Below are positions 33,996-43,022 of a stretch of DNA of 64,000 nucleotides, piece by piece. A program made the translations under genes and the position numbers. Origin of the DNA: Luteitalea sp. TBR-22 (GTDB lineage: Bacteria > Acidobacteriota > Vicinamibacteria > Vicinamibacterales > Vicinamibacteraceae). The stretch is taken from assembly GCF_016865485.1 (NCBI RefSeq), contig NZ_AP024452.1, forward strand, positions 2,812,501 to 2,876,500, in the 5' to 3' direction. The notes under the pieces are model-generated. The model saw only the letters and a program-made list of their open reading frames with translations. It was not told the origin of the DNA and did not search any database. Position 1 is the stretch's first letter; every line of letters starts with the position of its first letter.

Positions 33996-34694
33996 TCAGG
34001 ACCAGGTCTCGACCCGGACGGGGCCGCCGAGCGCGGCCTCGACGGCGCGACGCGTCTGCGCCGACGGGCAGACCAGCACGCGGACCGCAGACGCACGCAG
34101 CAGCGGCACGTCGCGGGCGCTGTCGGTGTAGCACGCACGCCAGGGCGGCGGCACGCCGGCGGCCTCGGCAAGAGGCACCTTGCGCTCGCCGTAGCAGTGC
34201 ACGGCGATCACGAGTCCGCCGACGCGCCACCGGGCCACCGATCCCACCACGCGCACCCGTGGCAGCCCGAGGGCCAGCACGAACGCGTGCGCGAGAGGCG
34301 CCGCGCAGCCGGTGACCACGGCGACCGGCACGCCGCGCTCGCTCTCGGCGCGCAGGCGCTCGATGGCCGGCCCACGCAGCTTGGTGCGCGACGGTGGCCG
34401 GGGCGCAACGAAGCTGCGCGCGAAGCGGCGGAACTCACGGAAGACCTCCCGCGGACGTCGCCCCACCGTCGCGATCCAGAAGAACGTGGTCGTGGCGTGG
34501 CGCCGCCATCGCGGCGAGAGGAAGAGCGGCAGCACGAGAGGGGCGACCAGGAGCGCAGGCAGCATGCGGACCGGCCGCCGCCGCATCGCGTCGAGCAGAT
34601 ACCAGCGGGCGAGGTCGCCACGAATCAGCGTGCCGTCGAGATCGAACAGGATCGCGCCGTGAACGGGCTGCGGCTGACCGGCACGCGGGGACAT
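33996..34694 (-). CDS. HAD-superfamily phosphatase, subclass IB (SerB/CicA-like)
   Basis: This 232-residue protein has nucleophile motif ILFDLDGTLIRGD (about 15-27), motif II VVTGCAAPLA, Lys in GERKV and motif IV YTDSARDVPLL. A hydrophobic stretch (MLPALLVAPLVLPLFL, about 44-59) lies in the cap region, as in related phospholipid- or glycerol-phosphate-linked HAD-IB proteins. Substrate unknown. CAGAAT lies exactly 6 nt before the ATG. It follows apbE by 31 nt but seems to have its own promoter. Confidence 0.85.
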   Translation of the reverse strand: MSPRAGQPQPVHGAILFDLDGTLIRGDLARWYLLDAMRRRPVRMLPALLVAPLVLPLFLSPRWRRHATTTFFWIATVGRRPREVFREFRRFARSFVAPRPPSRTKLRGPAIERLRAESERGVPVAVVTGCAAPLAHAFVLALGLPRVRVVGSVARWRVGGLVIAVHCYGERKVPLAEAAGVPPPWRACYTDSARDVPLLRASAVRVLVCPSAQTRRAVEAALGGPVRVETWS

Positions 34695-34706
34695 GGCTCC
34701 ATTCTG
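34695..34706 (-). promoter_or_regulatory. Leaderless promoter of the HAD phosphatase
   Basis: Minus strand: CAGAAT (34706-34701), GGAGCC, ATG. The GGAG lies only 2 nt from the ATG, too close to serve as a Shine-Dalgarno. Confidence 0.45.
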
Positions 34707-34725
34707 TCCGGGCAGGCGCCCGATG

Positions 34726-35589
34726 TTATCTCGTCCATCCGTCGTACCCGGGCCAGCGCTGCCGGAACTCCGGCAGCCACGATGGGCCGCGCACGAGCAG
34801 AGCCGTGGAGCAGGCGTCGCACACGAGCGACGAGGGGCCGGTCACCCCGGCGCCCCGCGCCTGCTGGACCGGTTCGCCCGTGGCCGGGTCGAGCACGTGA
34901 CCGTACGACACGCCATCGACCTCGAAGGCGCGACCGTGCGGGGCCGAGACCGCCAGCGCGCCGTCACGCAGCCGGATGCCCCCATTCGGACCGTCCCAGC
35001 CGATGGGCCAGGCGTCGTCGCCAGGCGGGTGCCCGATCACGTGCACGCTGCTCGTCCCCCCGTGCAGCAGCGCCGACGTGACGCCGTGCTCGCGCAGCAC
35101 GCCGATCGCGAGATCGATGGCGTAGCCCTTGCCGGCCGCGCCGAGGTCGATGGCCACGCCCGGGCGCGCGAGCGCGACGGTGAGCGCGTCCTCGTCGACG
35201 ATCACCTGGTCGGCGCCGACGAGCAACCGCGCCTCCGCAATGGCTGCGGCGTCGGGCACGACGCCGACCTCGCCAGCCGCTCGCCACAGGCGGACGAGCG
35301 GCCCCACCGTGACGTCGAAGGCCCCATGAGTGGCCCGCGCCAGTCCAAGGCACTGTCGCAGCACGCGGCAGGTCTCCGCCATGACGCGTACCGGCCCGGC
35401 CGCGCCGTCGCGGTTGATGCGGCCGATGTCGCTCGCCGGGGCGTAAGCCGAGAGCAGCTGCTCGGCGCGCGTGATCTCGGCGAGCGCCTCCTCGCCGGCC
35501 GCGCGGAGCCGCATGGCGTCGTCGCCGTGCAGCACGAGCTCGAACCGTGTCGCCATGGCGTGCACGGCGAGGAGAACGGGGGCAGGCAC
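34726..35589 (-). CDS. apbE: FAD:protein FMN transferase (ApbE family)
   Basis: This 287-residue enzyme attaches FMN to Thr/Ser of target proteins such as NqrB/C or RnfG. Family blocks: AMATRFELVLHGDD (N-terminal), THGAFDVTVGPLVRLW, VAIDLGAAGKGYAID (FAD/Mg site) and YGHVLDPATGEPV. It has no signal peptide, so unlike many ApbE proteins it is probably cytoplasmic. No target flavoprotein is encoded nearby. It starts at GTG 6 nt after TACCCT. Confidence 0.94.
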   Translation of the reverse strand: MPAPVLLAVHAMATRFELVLHGDDAMRLRAAGEEALAEITRAEQLLSAYAPASDIGRINRDGAAGPVRVMAETCRVLRQCLGLARATHGAFDVTVGPLVRLWRAAGEVGVVPDAAAIAEARLLVGADQVIVDEDALTVALARPGVAIDLGAAGKGYAIDLAIGVLREHGVTSALLHGGTSSVHVIGHPPGDDAWPIGWDGPNGGIRLRDGALAVSAPHGRAFEVDGVSYGHVLDPATGEPVQQARGAGVTGPSSLVCDACSTALLVRGPSWLPEFRQRWPGYDGWTR

Positions 35590-35601
35590 GGGGACAGGGT
35601 A
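35590..35601 (-). promoter_or_regulatory. Leaderless promoter of apbE
   Basis: Minus strand: TACCCT (35601-35596), GTCCCC, GTG. Six-nucleotide gap, no Shine-Dalgarno. Confidence 0.5.
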
Positions 35602-35613
35602 GACGGGTATGGC

Positions 35614-35662
35614 GGAACGCGGATCGGGGAACGCGGATCGGGGATCGCGAATCGGCGAGCGG
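35614..35662. repeat. Heptamer array (GGAACGC/GGATCGG)n
   Basis: Seven contiguous 7-bp units: GGAACGC, GGATCGG, GGAACGC, GGATCGG, GGATCGC, GAATCGG, CGAGCGG. It starts 13 nt upstream of the apbE -10 box. The remaining spacer to 35837 is GC-rich and shows nothing else. Confidence 0.85.
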
Positions 35663-35837
35663 TTGGGTGGGGGAAGTCGGAGGGCCGCACGGGAAGTCCG
35701 GCCGCGCGCGGGTGCGTGGCCGGGCGCGGCCCTCCGGACAGGGCGGCGACGCCGGAAGCGGCAGGGAGGGACATGCCGCGCCCGGCGTCACCAGGAACCG
35801 GCGAGGGAGGCAGGGCTCGCCGGCTCGGGAATCGACG

Positions 35838-37175
35838 CTAAGTGAGGCGCTTCTTCGTTTCGTCGAAGCTGACCTGGCGCTTCTGGCGATACGCGGTCTC
35901 GGCCATCGAGACGATGGTCTGCACGCGCACGCCGAGTTCGATGTCGCAGTTGGGTGGCGTGTTGGTGCGCATCGACTGGATGAAGTTGCGCATGTGCTTG
36001 AGGTGCGACTCACCGGAATCGGGCACGGACTCGTCGCTGGCCTCGATCTCGTCGGTGTAGGGGCGCTCCGGCTGGAGGAGCAGCTTGGTGCCGCCGGCCA
36101 GCAGGTTCGCCTTGTTGCCGCGGATCACGTCGTCGACGCCGCGCTCGTTGGTCGTCGCCCCGGCCAGGAAGATCATCTGGCCCGACGGGAACTCGACCAT
36201 CATCAGGGTGGTGTCGGCCACTTCCCGCGGGTCGCCCCACGGCTTGCCGTCCGGCCCCGGTCCCTTGTCGGTGCCGACCAGATCGCCGCCCATGCAGGCG
36301 ACGCGGCTCGGGTAGTCCTTGATGTCCATCGCGAGCATCAACGGGTGCAGTCGGTGCGGCCACAGGTCGCCGATGATGCCGTTGCCGTAGTCCCAGTACT
36401 TGCGCCACCGGAAGTAGCGCTCGGCGCTGAAGGCGCGCTTGGGGGCGGGGCCCAGCCACGTCTGCCAGTCGATCGTCTCGGGCGTGCCCTCGGGATCGAT
36501 CTCGTAGTTCCACTCACCCTTCGGGTTGTTGCGGCAGTAGCTGCCGGTGGCCCACAACACCTTGCCGAGCTTGCCGGCCTTGACGACCTCGCGGGCCTTC
36601 AGCCACTTCGGGTCGGAGCAGCCTTGCGAGCCGACCTGCACCAGCTTGCCCGACGCCTTCGCGGCGGCCTGCACCTTGAAGGCCTCCTCGAGCGTGTGCG
36701 TCATCGGCTTCTCGACGTACACGTGCTTGCCGGCGTTGAGCGACGCGATCGTCAGCGCGGCGTGCCAGTGGTCCGGCGTCGCGACGACGACGGCGTCGAT
36801 GTCCTTGCCGACCGCGGCCATCATCTTGTCGTAGTGCGGGTAGGCGATCGACTCCTGCAGCTTGTTCAGCTCACAGGCCTTGGCGCGTGCCTTCGACCAC
36901 ACGTCGCAGATGGCGACGACCTGCACGTTGTCGTTCTGCGTCAGCTCGCCCGCCAGGTTGCGCAGGTGGCCGCCGCCCATGCCCTTCACCCCCACCACCG
37001 CGAAGTTGATGCGGTCGTTGGCGCCAAGGACGCGGCCCGCCGACTTCGCGGTCTGCGGCAGCGCGCTCGCGGGCCTGGCGGCGACGATCGACGCGGCGAC
37101 GGCGCCGGCGGTCGTGCCGGCGGTGGTGCGGATGAAGTCCCGGCGGGACAAGCCCGGGGTGTGCTCGGTGGCCAT
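35838..37175 (-). CDS. TAT-exported Gfo/Idh/MocA family oxidoreductase
   Basis: This 445-residue protein has a twin-arginine signal (SRRDFIRTT, then a hydrophobic stretch to about residue 37). The Rossmann part has FAVVGVKGMGGGHL, and the catalytic EKP motif is present (VEKPMTHTLEEA). IGDLWPHRLHPLMLAMD holds the His expected in the active-site helix. Such proteins oxidise sugar hydroxyls with a tightly bound NAD(P); exported ones are linked to 3-keto-glycoside metabolism. AAGGAG is upstream of the ATG. It lies downstream of a second member in one operon. Confidence 0.9.
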   Translation of the reverse strand: MATEHTPGLSRRDFIRTTAGTTAGAVAASIVAARPASALPQTAKSAGRVLGANDRINFAVVGVKGMGGGHLRNLAGELTQNDNVQVVAICDVWSKARAKACELNKLQESIAYPHYDKMMAAVGKDIDAVVVATPDHWHAALTIASLNAGKHVYVEKPMTHTLEEAFKVQAAAKASGKLVQVGSQGCSDPKWLKAREVVKAGKLGKVLWATGSYCRNNPKGEWNYEIDPEGTPETIDWQTWLGPAPKRAFSAERYFRWRKYWDYGNGIIGDLWPHRLHPLMLAMDIKDYPSRVACMGGDLVGTDKGPGPDGKPWGDPREVADTTLMMVEFPSGQMIFLAGATTNERGVDDVIRGNKANLLAGGTKLLLQPERPYTDEIEASDESVPDSGESHLKHMRNFIQSMRTNTPPNCDIELGVRVQTIVSMAETAYRQKRQVSFDETKKRLT

Positions 37176-37205
37176 GGGTGTCGGCTCCTTCTGGTGGTGG
37201 ACGCG

Positions 37206-37225
37206 GCCGGCCCGTCCGGGCCGGC
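37206..37225 (-). terminator. Hairpin between the two Gfo/Idh/MocA genes
   Basis: GCCGGCCC (37206-37213) pairs with GGGCCGGC (37218-37225) around GTCC. It sits in the 82-nt spacer, so it may attenuate read-through or stabilise the upstream transcript end. Confidence 0.4.
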
Positions 37226-37257
37226 GCACGTGCCGGCCCCGGGCGCCGACCGTCTGG

Positions 37258-38523
37258 CTACAGCGTGAACGACTCGGGTGCGAGCTCGATGCGCGTGCCG
37301 GTGAGCGAGGCCTCGTGGGCCTTGATCGCCGTCACGGTGGCTTGCAGGCCCTCGAGGGCGCCTGCGTTCACCGGGGCCTTGCCGCGCATCGCCCAGGCGA
37401 AGTTGTCGAGCGCAAGGTACAGCGCCTCCTGCTCGGGCTCGACCGGTCCATCCTTGCCCGGCTCCTTGCCGGCCGCGAGGATCTTGGTGGCGTCGGCCAC
37501 GAGGGCGATGCCGACGTCGTCGTGCACCGGCTCCTTGCGGGCGTAGACTTCCCACCCGAGCAGGGCCGAGTCCGCTTCCTTGAACAGCCAGGCGCGCTTC
37601 TCGCGCACCAGCAGACTGCTGTTGTTGCCCTGGAAGGTCGCGTAACTGCCGCCGAACGAACTGGTGAGGGTCGCCGCGTACGTCGCGCGGATCGCCTTGC
37701 CGTACTCGAACAGGCACGTGACCGAGTCGGGGATCTCGCGGCCGTCGTTCCAGGCGACGAGGGCGCTCGAGCCGCTCACGGCGGTGGGCAGCTTGTCGAG
37801 GTAGCTGGTGGCGAGGTCGAAGTGGTGGATGCCGATCTCGCCGGGCAGGCCCGCCGACGTCGCCCTGGCGAGCCGCCAGTTGACCACTTTCTCGCGCTCC
37901 GGGGTGGGCGCGGCGCGGCGCCAGCTGTCCTTCTTGTTCCACTGCGCCTTCACCAGGGCCGTCTCGCCGAGCACCCCGGACTTCACGAAGTTCCATACGT
38001 GCTTCTGGAGCGCGTTGGAGCGGCCCTGGAGCCCGCTCGCGAAGACCAGCGTGCCAGCGCCCTTGGCCGCCTGCGCGATGGCGCGCGTGTCGTCGACGGT
38101 CGAAGCCAGCGGCGCCTCGCAGTAGACGTGCTTGCCGGCCTGCAGCGCCGCCAGCACGATTTCCTTGTGTGTGTGCGTCGGCGTCGCGATGATCACGCCC
38201 TCGACGTCGGCCATCGCCAGCACGGCCTTGTAGTCGGCCACGGCCTGCGCTTTCGGGGCGGCCTCCTGCGCGCGCTTGAGGAACGGCGCGTAGCTGTCGC
38301 ACACGGCGACCAGCGCCAGGGCGTTGACGCGGGAGAGGTGGGTGAGCAGTTCGCGCCCCCACGGGCCGACGCCGATCAGGGCGACCTTGACGGGCGGCCC
38401 CTCCCAGACGGGCTCGTCCTGGGGCGGAAGGTGAGCGGCCGACAGGCCGCGCTCACCGAGGAGGGCGCCGAGGGTGGCTGCCGCGCCTGCGAGGAACAAG
38501 CGACGGTCGAGAGGATCTGCCAT
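37258..38523 (-). CDS. TAT-exported Gfo/Idh/MocA-like protein lacking the EKP lysine
   Basis: This 421-residue protein starts with a twin-arginine-like signal ([18 protein letters not shown]). The Rossmann motif [14 protein letters not shown] and [14 protein letters not shown] are in place. At the site where the family has E-K-P the sequence reads [12 protein letters not shown], so the conserved lysine is Ala. It may bind the cofactor and act differently from, or only together with, the intact neighbour downstream. It is the promoter-proximal gene of the pair; no clear -10 box was identified before it. Confidence 0.86.
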   Translation of the reverse strand: MADPLDRRLFLAGAAATLGALLGERGLSAAHLPPQDEPVWEGPPVKVALIGVGPWGRELLTHLSRVNALALVAVCDSYAPFLKRAQEAAPKAQAVADYKAVLAMADVEGVIIATPTHTHKEIVLAALQAGKHVYCEAPLASTVDDTRAIAQAAKGAGTLVFASGLQGRSNALQKHVWNFVKSGVLGETALVKAQWNKKDSWRRAAPTPEREKVVNWRLARATSAGLPGEIGIHHFDLATSYLDKLPTAVSGSSALVAWNDGREIPDSVTCLFEYGKAIRATYAATLTSSFGGSYATFQGNNSSLLVREKRAWLFKEADSALLGWEVYARKEPVHDDVGIALVADATKILAAGKEPGKDGPVEPEQEALYLALDNFAWAMRGKAPVNAGALEGLQATVTAIKAHEASLTGTRIELAPESFTL

Positions 38524-38700
38524 GCGGGCTCCTGCCGGAAATCCGGCGGTCGACGCAGTATCCCTCTGAAACCGCCGGTTTTCCGCCTGATATTCGTGTC
38601 GGATTCGGCCTACAGCGTTCCCATCAGCAGGAGTGGCAGGACCCCGCCTGCCGCCGGCGTCATGGCCGCCGTCCCAGGTCGCCGGGCTGTGGGTACGTAG

Positions 38701-38726
38701 CCGCCGACCTTCAGGTCGGCGGGCGG
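38701..38726. repeat. REP-like palindrome upstream of ychF
   Basis: CCGCCGACCT, loop TCA, GGTCGGCGG form a near-perfect hairpin, 5 nt before the TACAAT box of ychF. The form resembles repetitive extragenic palindromes. Only one copy lies in this window. The rest of 38524-38790 shows no gene. Confidence 0.45.
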
Positions 38727-38731
38727 CACGC

Positions 38732-38737
38732 TACAAT
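38732..38737 (+). promoter_or_regulatory. -10-like TACAAT upstream of ychF
   Basis: TACAAT gives a predicted start near 38744 and a leader of about 47 nt to ATG 38791. The 17 nt upstream are occupied by the REP-like palindrome, so no -35 hexamer of consensus type is present. Confidence 0.45.
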
Positions 38738-38790
38738 GGGCAGTTCGCGACCGGGCGGATGGACCGTCCGTGGCCGCGACCCTTCTTCCC

Positions 38791-39888
38791 ATGCTTCGAC
38801 TCGGCATCGTCGGACTCCCGAACGTCGGCAAGTCCACGCTCTTCAACGCGCTCACGTCGGCCGGGGCCCTCGTGGCCAACTACCCGTTTGCCACCATCGA
38901 GCCCAACACCGGGATCGTCACGGTGCCCGATCACCGCCTGGGCACGCTGGCCGAACTCGTGTCGCCCGAGCGCACGGTGCCCGCGTCGGTGGAGTTCGTC
39001 GACATCGCCGGCCTGGTGAAGGGCGCGAGCCAGGGCGAGGGCCTCGGCAACCAGTTCCTCCACAACATCCGCGAAGTCGATGCCATCGTCCACGTGATCC
39101 GCTGCTTCGAGGACGAGAACATCCAGCACGTGATGGGCGCGCCCGATCCGTCGCGCGACCGCGAGATCATCAACATCGAGCTGGGCCTGGCCGACCTGTC
39201 GACGGTGGAGAAGCGCCTCGAGAAGTCCGTGAAGATGGCCCGTTCCGGCGACGCCGCAGCCAAGGCCGAAGTCGCGATGGTGGAGGCCGTCAAGGCGCTC
39301 CTCGAAGCCGGCAAGCCGGCGCGCCTGTACGAGCCGACCGACGAGATGCGGCCCGCCTTCAAGGGGCTGAACCTCCTCACGTCCAAGCCGGTGCTGTACG
39401 CCGCGAACGTGCGCGAGGACGAAGCGGCCGACGGCAATGCCTTCGTCGAGGCCCTGAAGGCGCGCATCGACGAGGAGCACGAGACGGCGGAGGTCGTGGT
39501 GTTCTCCGCCAAGGTGGAGGCCGAACTGGCCGAACTCGAGCCCGAGGAGCGCGCCGAGTTCCTCGGGTCGCTGGGGCTCACCGAATCCGGGCTCGATCGT
39601 CTGGCGCGCGCCGCGTACCACCTGCTCGGCCTGCGCAGCTACTTCACTGCCGGCGAGAAGGAGGTCCGCGCGTGGACCATTCATGCCGGCGACAAGGCGC
39701 CGGCCGCCGCGGGCGTCATCCACACCGACTTCGAGAAGGGCTTCATCCGGGCCGAGACGGTGGCGTTCGACGACTTCGTCCGCGTCGGCGGCTGGAAGCC
39801 GGCGCGCGAGCAGGGACTCGTCCGCTCGGAAGGCAAGGAGTACGTCGTGCAGGACGGCGACGTGCTGCTGTTCCGGTTCAACGTCTGA
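38791..39888 (+). CDS. ychF: Ribosome-associated ATPase YchF (OLA1 family)
   Basis: This 365-residue protein has P-loop GLPNVGKSTLFNAL (about 8-21), switch region FVDIAGLVKGASQGEGLGNQ (about 69-88) and a C-terminal TGS domain (about 275-365) with RAWTIHAGDKAPAAAGVIHT and DFEKGFIRAE. YchF binds ribosomes and, unusually for an Obg-family P-loop protein, prefers ATP. ATG 38791 fits all homologues; a GTG at 38770 would add seven residues. Full normal length. Confidence 0.95.
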   Translation: MLRLGIVGLPNVGKSTLFNALTSAGALVANYPFATIEPNTGIVTVPDHRLGTLAELVSPERTVPASVEFVDIAGLVKGASQGEGLGNQFLHNIREVDAIVHVIRCFEDENIQHVMGAPDPSRDREIINIELGLADLSTVEKRLEKSVKMARSGDAAAKAEVAMVEAVKALLEAGKPARLYEPTDEMRPAFKGLNLLTSKPVLYAANVREDEAADGNAFVEALKARIDEEHETAEVVVFSAKVEAELAELEPEERAEFLGSLGLTESGLDRLARAAYHLLGLRSYFTAGEKEVRAWTIHAGDKAPAAAGVIHTDFEKGFIRAETVAFDDFVRVGGWKPAREQGLVRSEGKEYVVQDGDVLLFRFNV

Positions 39889-39905
39889 GCCGTGCCAGCG
39901 CCGAT

Positions 39906-41393
39906 CTAGCGCGACGCCAGCTGGGTCGCCATCGGGAGACGGATCTCGAAGGCGGCGCCAGTGCCGGGTCCGTCGCTGTGCACGTGCACGGCGCCACCGT
40001 GCCGCAGGACGATGGAGTGGACCAGGGCGAGTCCAACGCCCAGCCGCGCCGCCCCGGCCCGGTCGTCCTGCAGGAACAACGAGAAGATCTGCGGCAACAA
40101 CTCGAGGTCGATGCCGGTGCCCGTGTCCACCACGCGCACCACGGCGTCGTCGCCGTCCCGCGTCGCCGCGATCGACACGGTCCCGCCGGGGGGCGTGGCG
40201 CGCGCGGCATTGTGCAGGAGGTTGGCCAGGGCCTGCTGCAGTCGCGCGGCATCGGCCGAGACCTCGAGCGGCGCTTCGGGCACCTTCACCTCCAGGCGGA
40301 CGCCGTGCTCGGCGAGCCATTCCCTGTGGCCGTCGACCGCGCCGGTGATGACGTCGCAGAGATCGCACGGGCCGGTCTCGAACTGGAGTCGGCCCTGCTT
40401 GATGCGCGTCAGGTCGTTCAGGTCGCTGATGAGGCGCGACAACTGCGCCACCTGGCGGTCGACGATGCGCGCGACGTGCCCGCGGTCCGCCGCCGGGTCG
40501 CGCAGCGCCCGCGCCGCCACGGTGATGGCCTGCAGCGGTTGCCGCAGTTCATGCGCGAGGACGGCGAGGAAGTGGTCCTTGTAGGCGTCGCGGGAGGCCA
40601 GTTCTGCCTCGAGTTGCTTCTCGGCGGTGATGTCGAGGAAGGCGACGGCGACGCCATCGCCAAGCGGCACGGCGATGTTGCGGTACCAGCCGTCGATGCC
40701 ATCGGCCCGGTAGTGGAGCGTCGTGTCATGCGGCTGGCGCGTCGTCACCACGCTGCAGTACAGCGGGAACAGCGTGTCGCGGTTTCCAGGCACGACGTCC
40801 AGCAGCCGCCGGCCGGTGAGCTCGGTGAGCGAGGCGTGCAGGGCGCGTTCGGCGGCGGCATTGGCGTACAGCCAGCGGAAGTCGACGATGGCCCCGGCCT
40901 GGTCGCGGACGGCTTCGAGCACGGTGAACGGCTGCAGCGAGGCGTCCTGCGCGGCCCTGAAGCGTGCCTCGCTCGCCGCGAGCGCATCGCGGGCAGCCGT
41001 GCGCTCCCGCACCTCCGCTTCCAGCGCCATGCGGGCGTCTTCTGCCTCGCGCCGGGCTCGCTGGAGTCGCTCCGCGCCCACCGCCGTCAACACGCCGATC
41101 GTTGCGAAGATCCCCAGGGCCACCAGCGTCGCCGGGTCGTCGATCGCCCAGCGCCGCACGGGCTCCAGCAGCGCATAGCTGACGAACAGCAAGGAGATGG
41201 CCAACGACAACAGCCCGGCGCTGAGGCCGCCGGCCAGGCTCGAGAGGATGACCGCGCCGTAGAACAGCAGGAACGGGAAGCGAGGGCCGATCAGCGGCGT
41301 CAGGGCCACCTGGGCCGTGCCCAGGGCGAGCGTCAGCGCCGCGGCAAGGGCGTACCGCGCCGGTCCTGCAACGGGGCGTCGCAAGCCAGGCAT
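39906..41393 (-). CDS. Membrane sensor histidine kinase with PAS domain
   Basis: This 495-residue protein has an N-terminal bundle of three to four helices resembling DUF4118/MASE-type sensors (FPFLLFYGAVILSSLAGGLS), a coiled coil (about 100-135), a PAS domain (about 135-255, ending VAFLDITAEKQ) and a kinase core. H-box LAVLAHELRQPLQAI (His about 280), N-box LANLLHNAARA, VRVVDTGTGI, and a G2 box reading RLGVGLAL. No response regulator is adjacent, so it is an orphan kinase. TACGAT on the minus strand (41420-41415) is the probable -10. Confidence 0.88.
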   Translation of the reverse strand: MPGLRRPVAGPARYALAAALTLALGTAQVALTPLIGPRFPFLLFYGAVILSSLAGGLSAGLLSLAISLLFVSYALLEPVRRWAIDDPATLVALGIFATIGVLTAVGAERLQRARREAEDARMALEAEVRERTAARDALAASEARFRAAQDASLQPFTVLEAVRDQAGAIVDFRWLYANAAAERALHASLTELTGRRLLDVVPGNRDTLFPLYCSVVTTRQPHDTTLHYRADGIDGWYRNIAVPLGDGVAVAFLDITAEKQLEAELASRDAYKDHFLAVLAHELRQPLQAITVAARALRDPAADRGHVARIVDRQVAQLSRLISDLNDLTRIKQGRLQFETGPCDLCDVITGAVDGHREWLAEHGVRLEVKVPEAPLEVSADAARLQQALANLLHNAARATPPGGTVSIAATRDGDDAVVRVVDTGTGIDLELLPQIFSLFLQDDRAGAARLGVGLALVHSIVLRHGGAVHVHSDGPGTGAAFEIRLPMATQLASR

Positions 41394-41461
41394 GTCGGTC
41401 AGGGATCCGGGCTCATCGTAGGGAGTGCGCGGCGGCGCGTCAACGCGGCTGATTAGTCCTG

Positions 41462-41467
41462 TACGAT
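41462..41467 (+). promoter_or_regulatory. -10-like TACGAT before the amidohydrolase
   Basis: TACGAT lies 7 nt before the ATG at 41475, predicting a leaderless or one-base-leader mRNA. A divergent TACGAT (41415-41420, minus strand) serves the kinase gene. Confidence 0.5.
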
Positions 41468-41474
41468 CGCGCCG

Positions 41475-42914
41475 ATGAGTCTCCGTCGCCTCACGCCATC
41501 CGTGGCGCGCGCCCTGCGCCTCCTCGTCATCACCGCGCTGGCCGTCGCCGGCCCCGGCGCCTCCTCGGCGCGGCCGACGGGGCAGGGCCGCCAGGCGGCC
41601 TCGATCGTCATCACCGGCGGTACGGTCGTCACCGTCGACGACCAACGACGCATTCTCGCGCCCGGCGCCATCGCCATCGCCGGCACCGACATCGTCGGCG
41701 TGGGCACGCCCGAGGAGATTGCCGCTCGCTTCGTCGCCAGCGAGACGATCGATGCGACCGGGCAGGTCGTGATGCCGGGCCTCGTGAACACCCACACGCA
41801 TGCCGCGATGGTGCTGTTCCGCGGGCTCGGCAACGATCTCAACCTGCAGGACTGGCTGACGAAGTACATCTTTCCGGCAGAGGGCAAGACCGTGGCCGCC
41901 GACTTCGTGCGGGCGGGCACCCGGCTGGCGGCGCTGGAGATGATCCTCGGCGGGACGACGACCTTCGTCGACATGTACTACTTCGAGGAAGAAGTGGCCA
42001 AGGTCGCGCGCGAGGCGGGCCTGCGGGGCGTGCTCGGGCAGACCGTCATCCAGTTTCCCGTCGGCGACGCGAAGACACCCGAGGAGGCGCTGGCGCGCAC
42101 GCGTGCCTTTGCCACGGCCTTCCGTGGCGACCCGCTGGTCACGCCGGCGGTGGCCCCGCACTCGATGTACACGCTCAGCGCCGAGACGTTGCAGGCGGCC
42201 GACCGCCTGGCGCGCGAACTGCGCATCCCGCTGCTGATCCACCTCGAGGAGACGAAGACCGAGCGCGACGACTCGCTGAAGGCGCACGGCCTGACGCCGA
42301 CCGCCTATCTGTCGAAGCTGGGGGTGCTCGGCCCGCACGTCCTCGGCGCGCACGGCGTGTGGCTCGGCCCCGACGACATCGCGACGGCGGCGAGGGCCGG
42401 CATGGGCATCTCGCACAACCCGGAGAGCAACATGAAGCTGGCCAGCGGCACGGCGCCGGTAGCCGCCTACGTGGCCGCGGGCGTGCCGCTCGGCCTCGGT
42501 ACCGACGGCGCGGCGAGCAACAACGATCTGGACATGTTCGAGGCGATGCGCCAGGCGGCCTTCCTGCAGAAGGTGGTCCGCAACGATCCCACTGCAGCCC
42601 CGGCGTCCCTCGTGCTGGAGATGGCGACGCGACGGGGCGCGGCCGCGATCGGGATGGCCGATCGCATCGGCCAGTTGACGCCGGGACGACGCGCCGACGT
42701 GATCATCGTCGACACGCGCGCGCCGCACCTGCAGCCGATGTTCGATCCCGTCGCGCAGGTCGTCTACGCCGCGAAGGGCAGCGACGTGCGGACGACGATC
42801 GTCAACGGCCGCGTCCTGATGCACGACCGGGTGGTCAGGACGCTGCCGTCAGGCGAGGTGCTCGCGGAGGCAGCGAAGATGGCCGAGCGCGTGAAGGCGG
42901 CGCTGCCGAGGTAA
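41475..42914 (+). CDS. Amidohydrolase of the SAH/MTA deaminase type, with export signal
   Basis: This 479-residue metal-dependent deaminase has metal ligands in VNTHTHAAM (about 109-117), LIHLEETKTE, SHNPESNMKLASG and GTDGAASNNDLDMF. The family deaminates 5-methylthioadenosine, S-adenosylhomocysteine and related nucleosides. The first 36 residues look like a signal peptide (RLLVITALAVAGPGASSA), unusual for an enzyme of cytosolic substrates. The TAA stop lies inside the first arm of a long inverted heptamer repeat. Confidence 0.88.
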   Translation: MSLRRLTPSVARALRLLVITALAVAGPGASSARPTGQGRQAASIVITGGTVVTVDDQRRILAPGAIAIAGTDIVGVGTPEEIAARFVASETIDATGQVVMPGLVNTHTHAAMVLFRGLGNDLNLQDWLTKYIFPAEGKTVAADFVRAGTRLAALEMILGGTTTFVDMYYFEEEVAKVAREAGLRGVLGQTVIQFPVGDAKTPEEALARTRAFATAFRGDPLVTPAVAPHSMYTLSAETLQAADRLARELRIPLLIHLEETKTERDDSLKAHGLTPTAYLSKLGVLGPHVLGAHGVWLGPDDIATAARAGMGISHNPESNMKLASGTAPVAAYVAAGVPLGLGTDGAASNNDLDMFEAMRQAAFLQKVVRNDPTAAPASLVLEMATRRGAAAIGMADRIGQLTPGRRADVIIVDTRAPHLQPMFDPVAQVVYAAKGSDVRTTIVNGRVLMHDRVVRTLPSGEVLAEAAKMAERVKAALPR

Positions 42915-43017
42915 TTTGAAATTGGAAATTCGAAATTCTTCGCGCGCCGGCTACGCCTGGCGCGGCGAGGGCCGATAGGCCGAGCCGCCGGGAATTTCAA
43001 ATTTCAAATTTCAAATT
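42912..43017. repeat. Inverted pair of AT-rich heptamer arrays (TTGAAAT type) around a GC core
   Basis: Left arm 42912-42938 and right arm 42992-43017 (GAATTTC, AAATTTC, AAATTTC, AAATT) are inverted copies; between them lie about 53 GC-rich bases. The arms could fold into a stem of about 26 bp with few mismatches. It fills the spacer between convergent amidohydrolase and hpt genes. Confidence 0.85.
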
Positions 43018-43022
43018 GCCAC

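Noticed and set aside
37206-37225. Hairpin read as an intrinsic terminator separating the two Gfo/Idh/MocA genes into different units
   Set aside because: No T-tract follows and the downstream gene has no clear promoter of its own; kept only as a hairpin.
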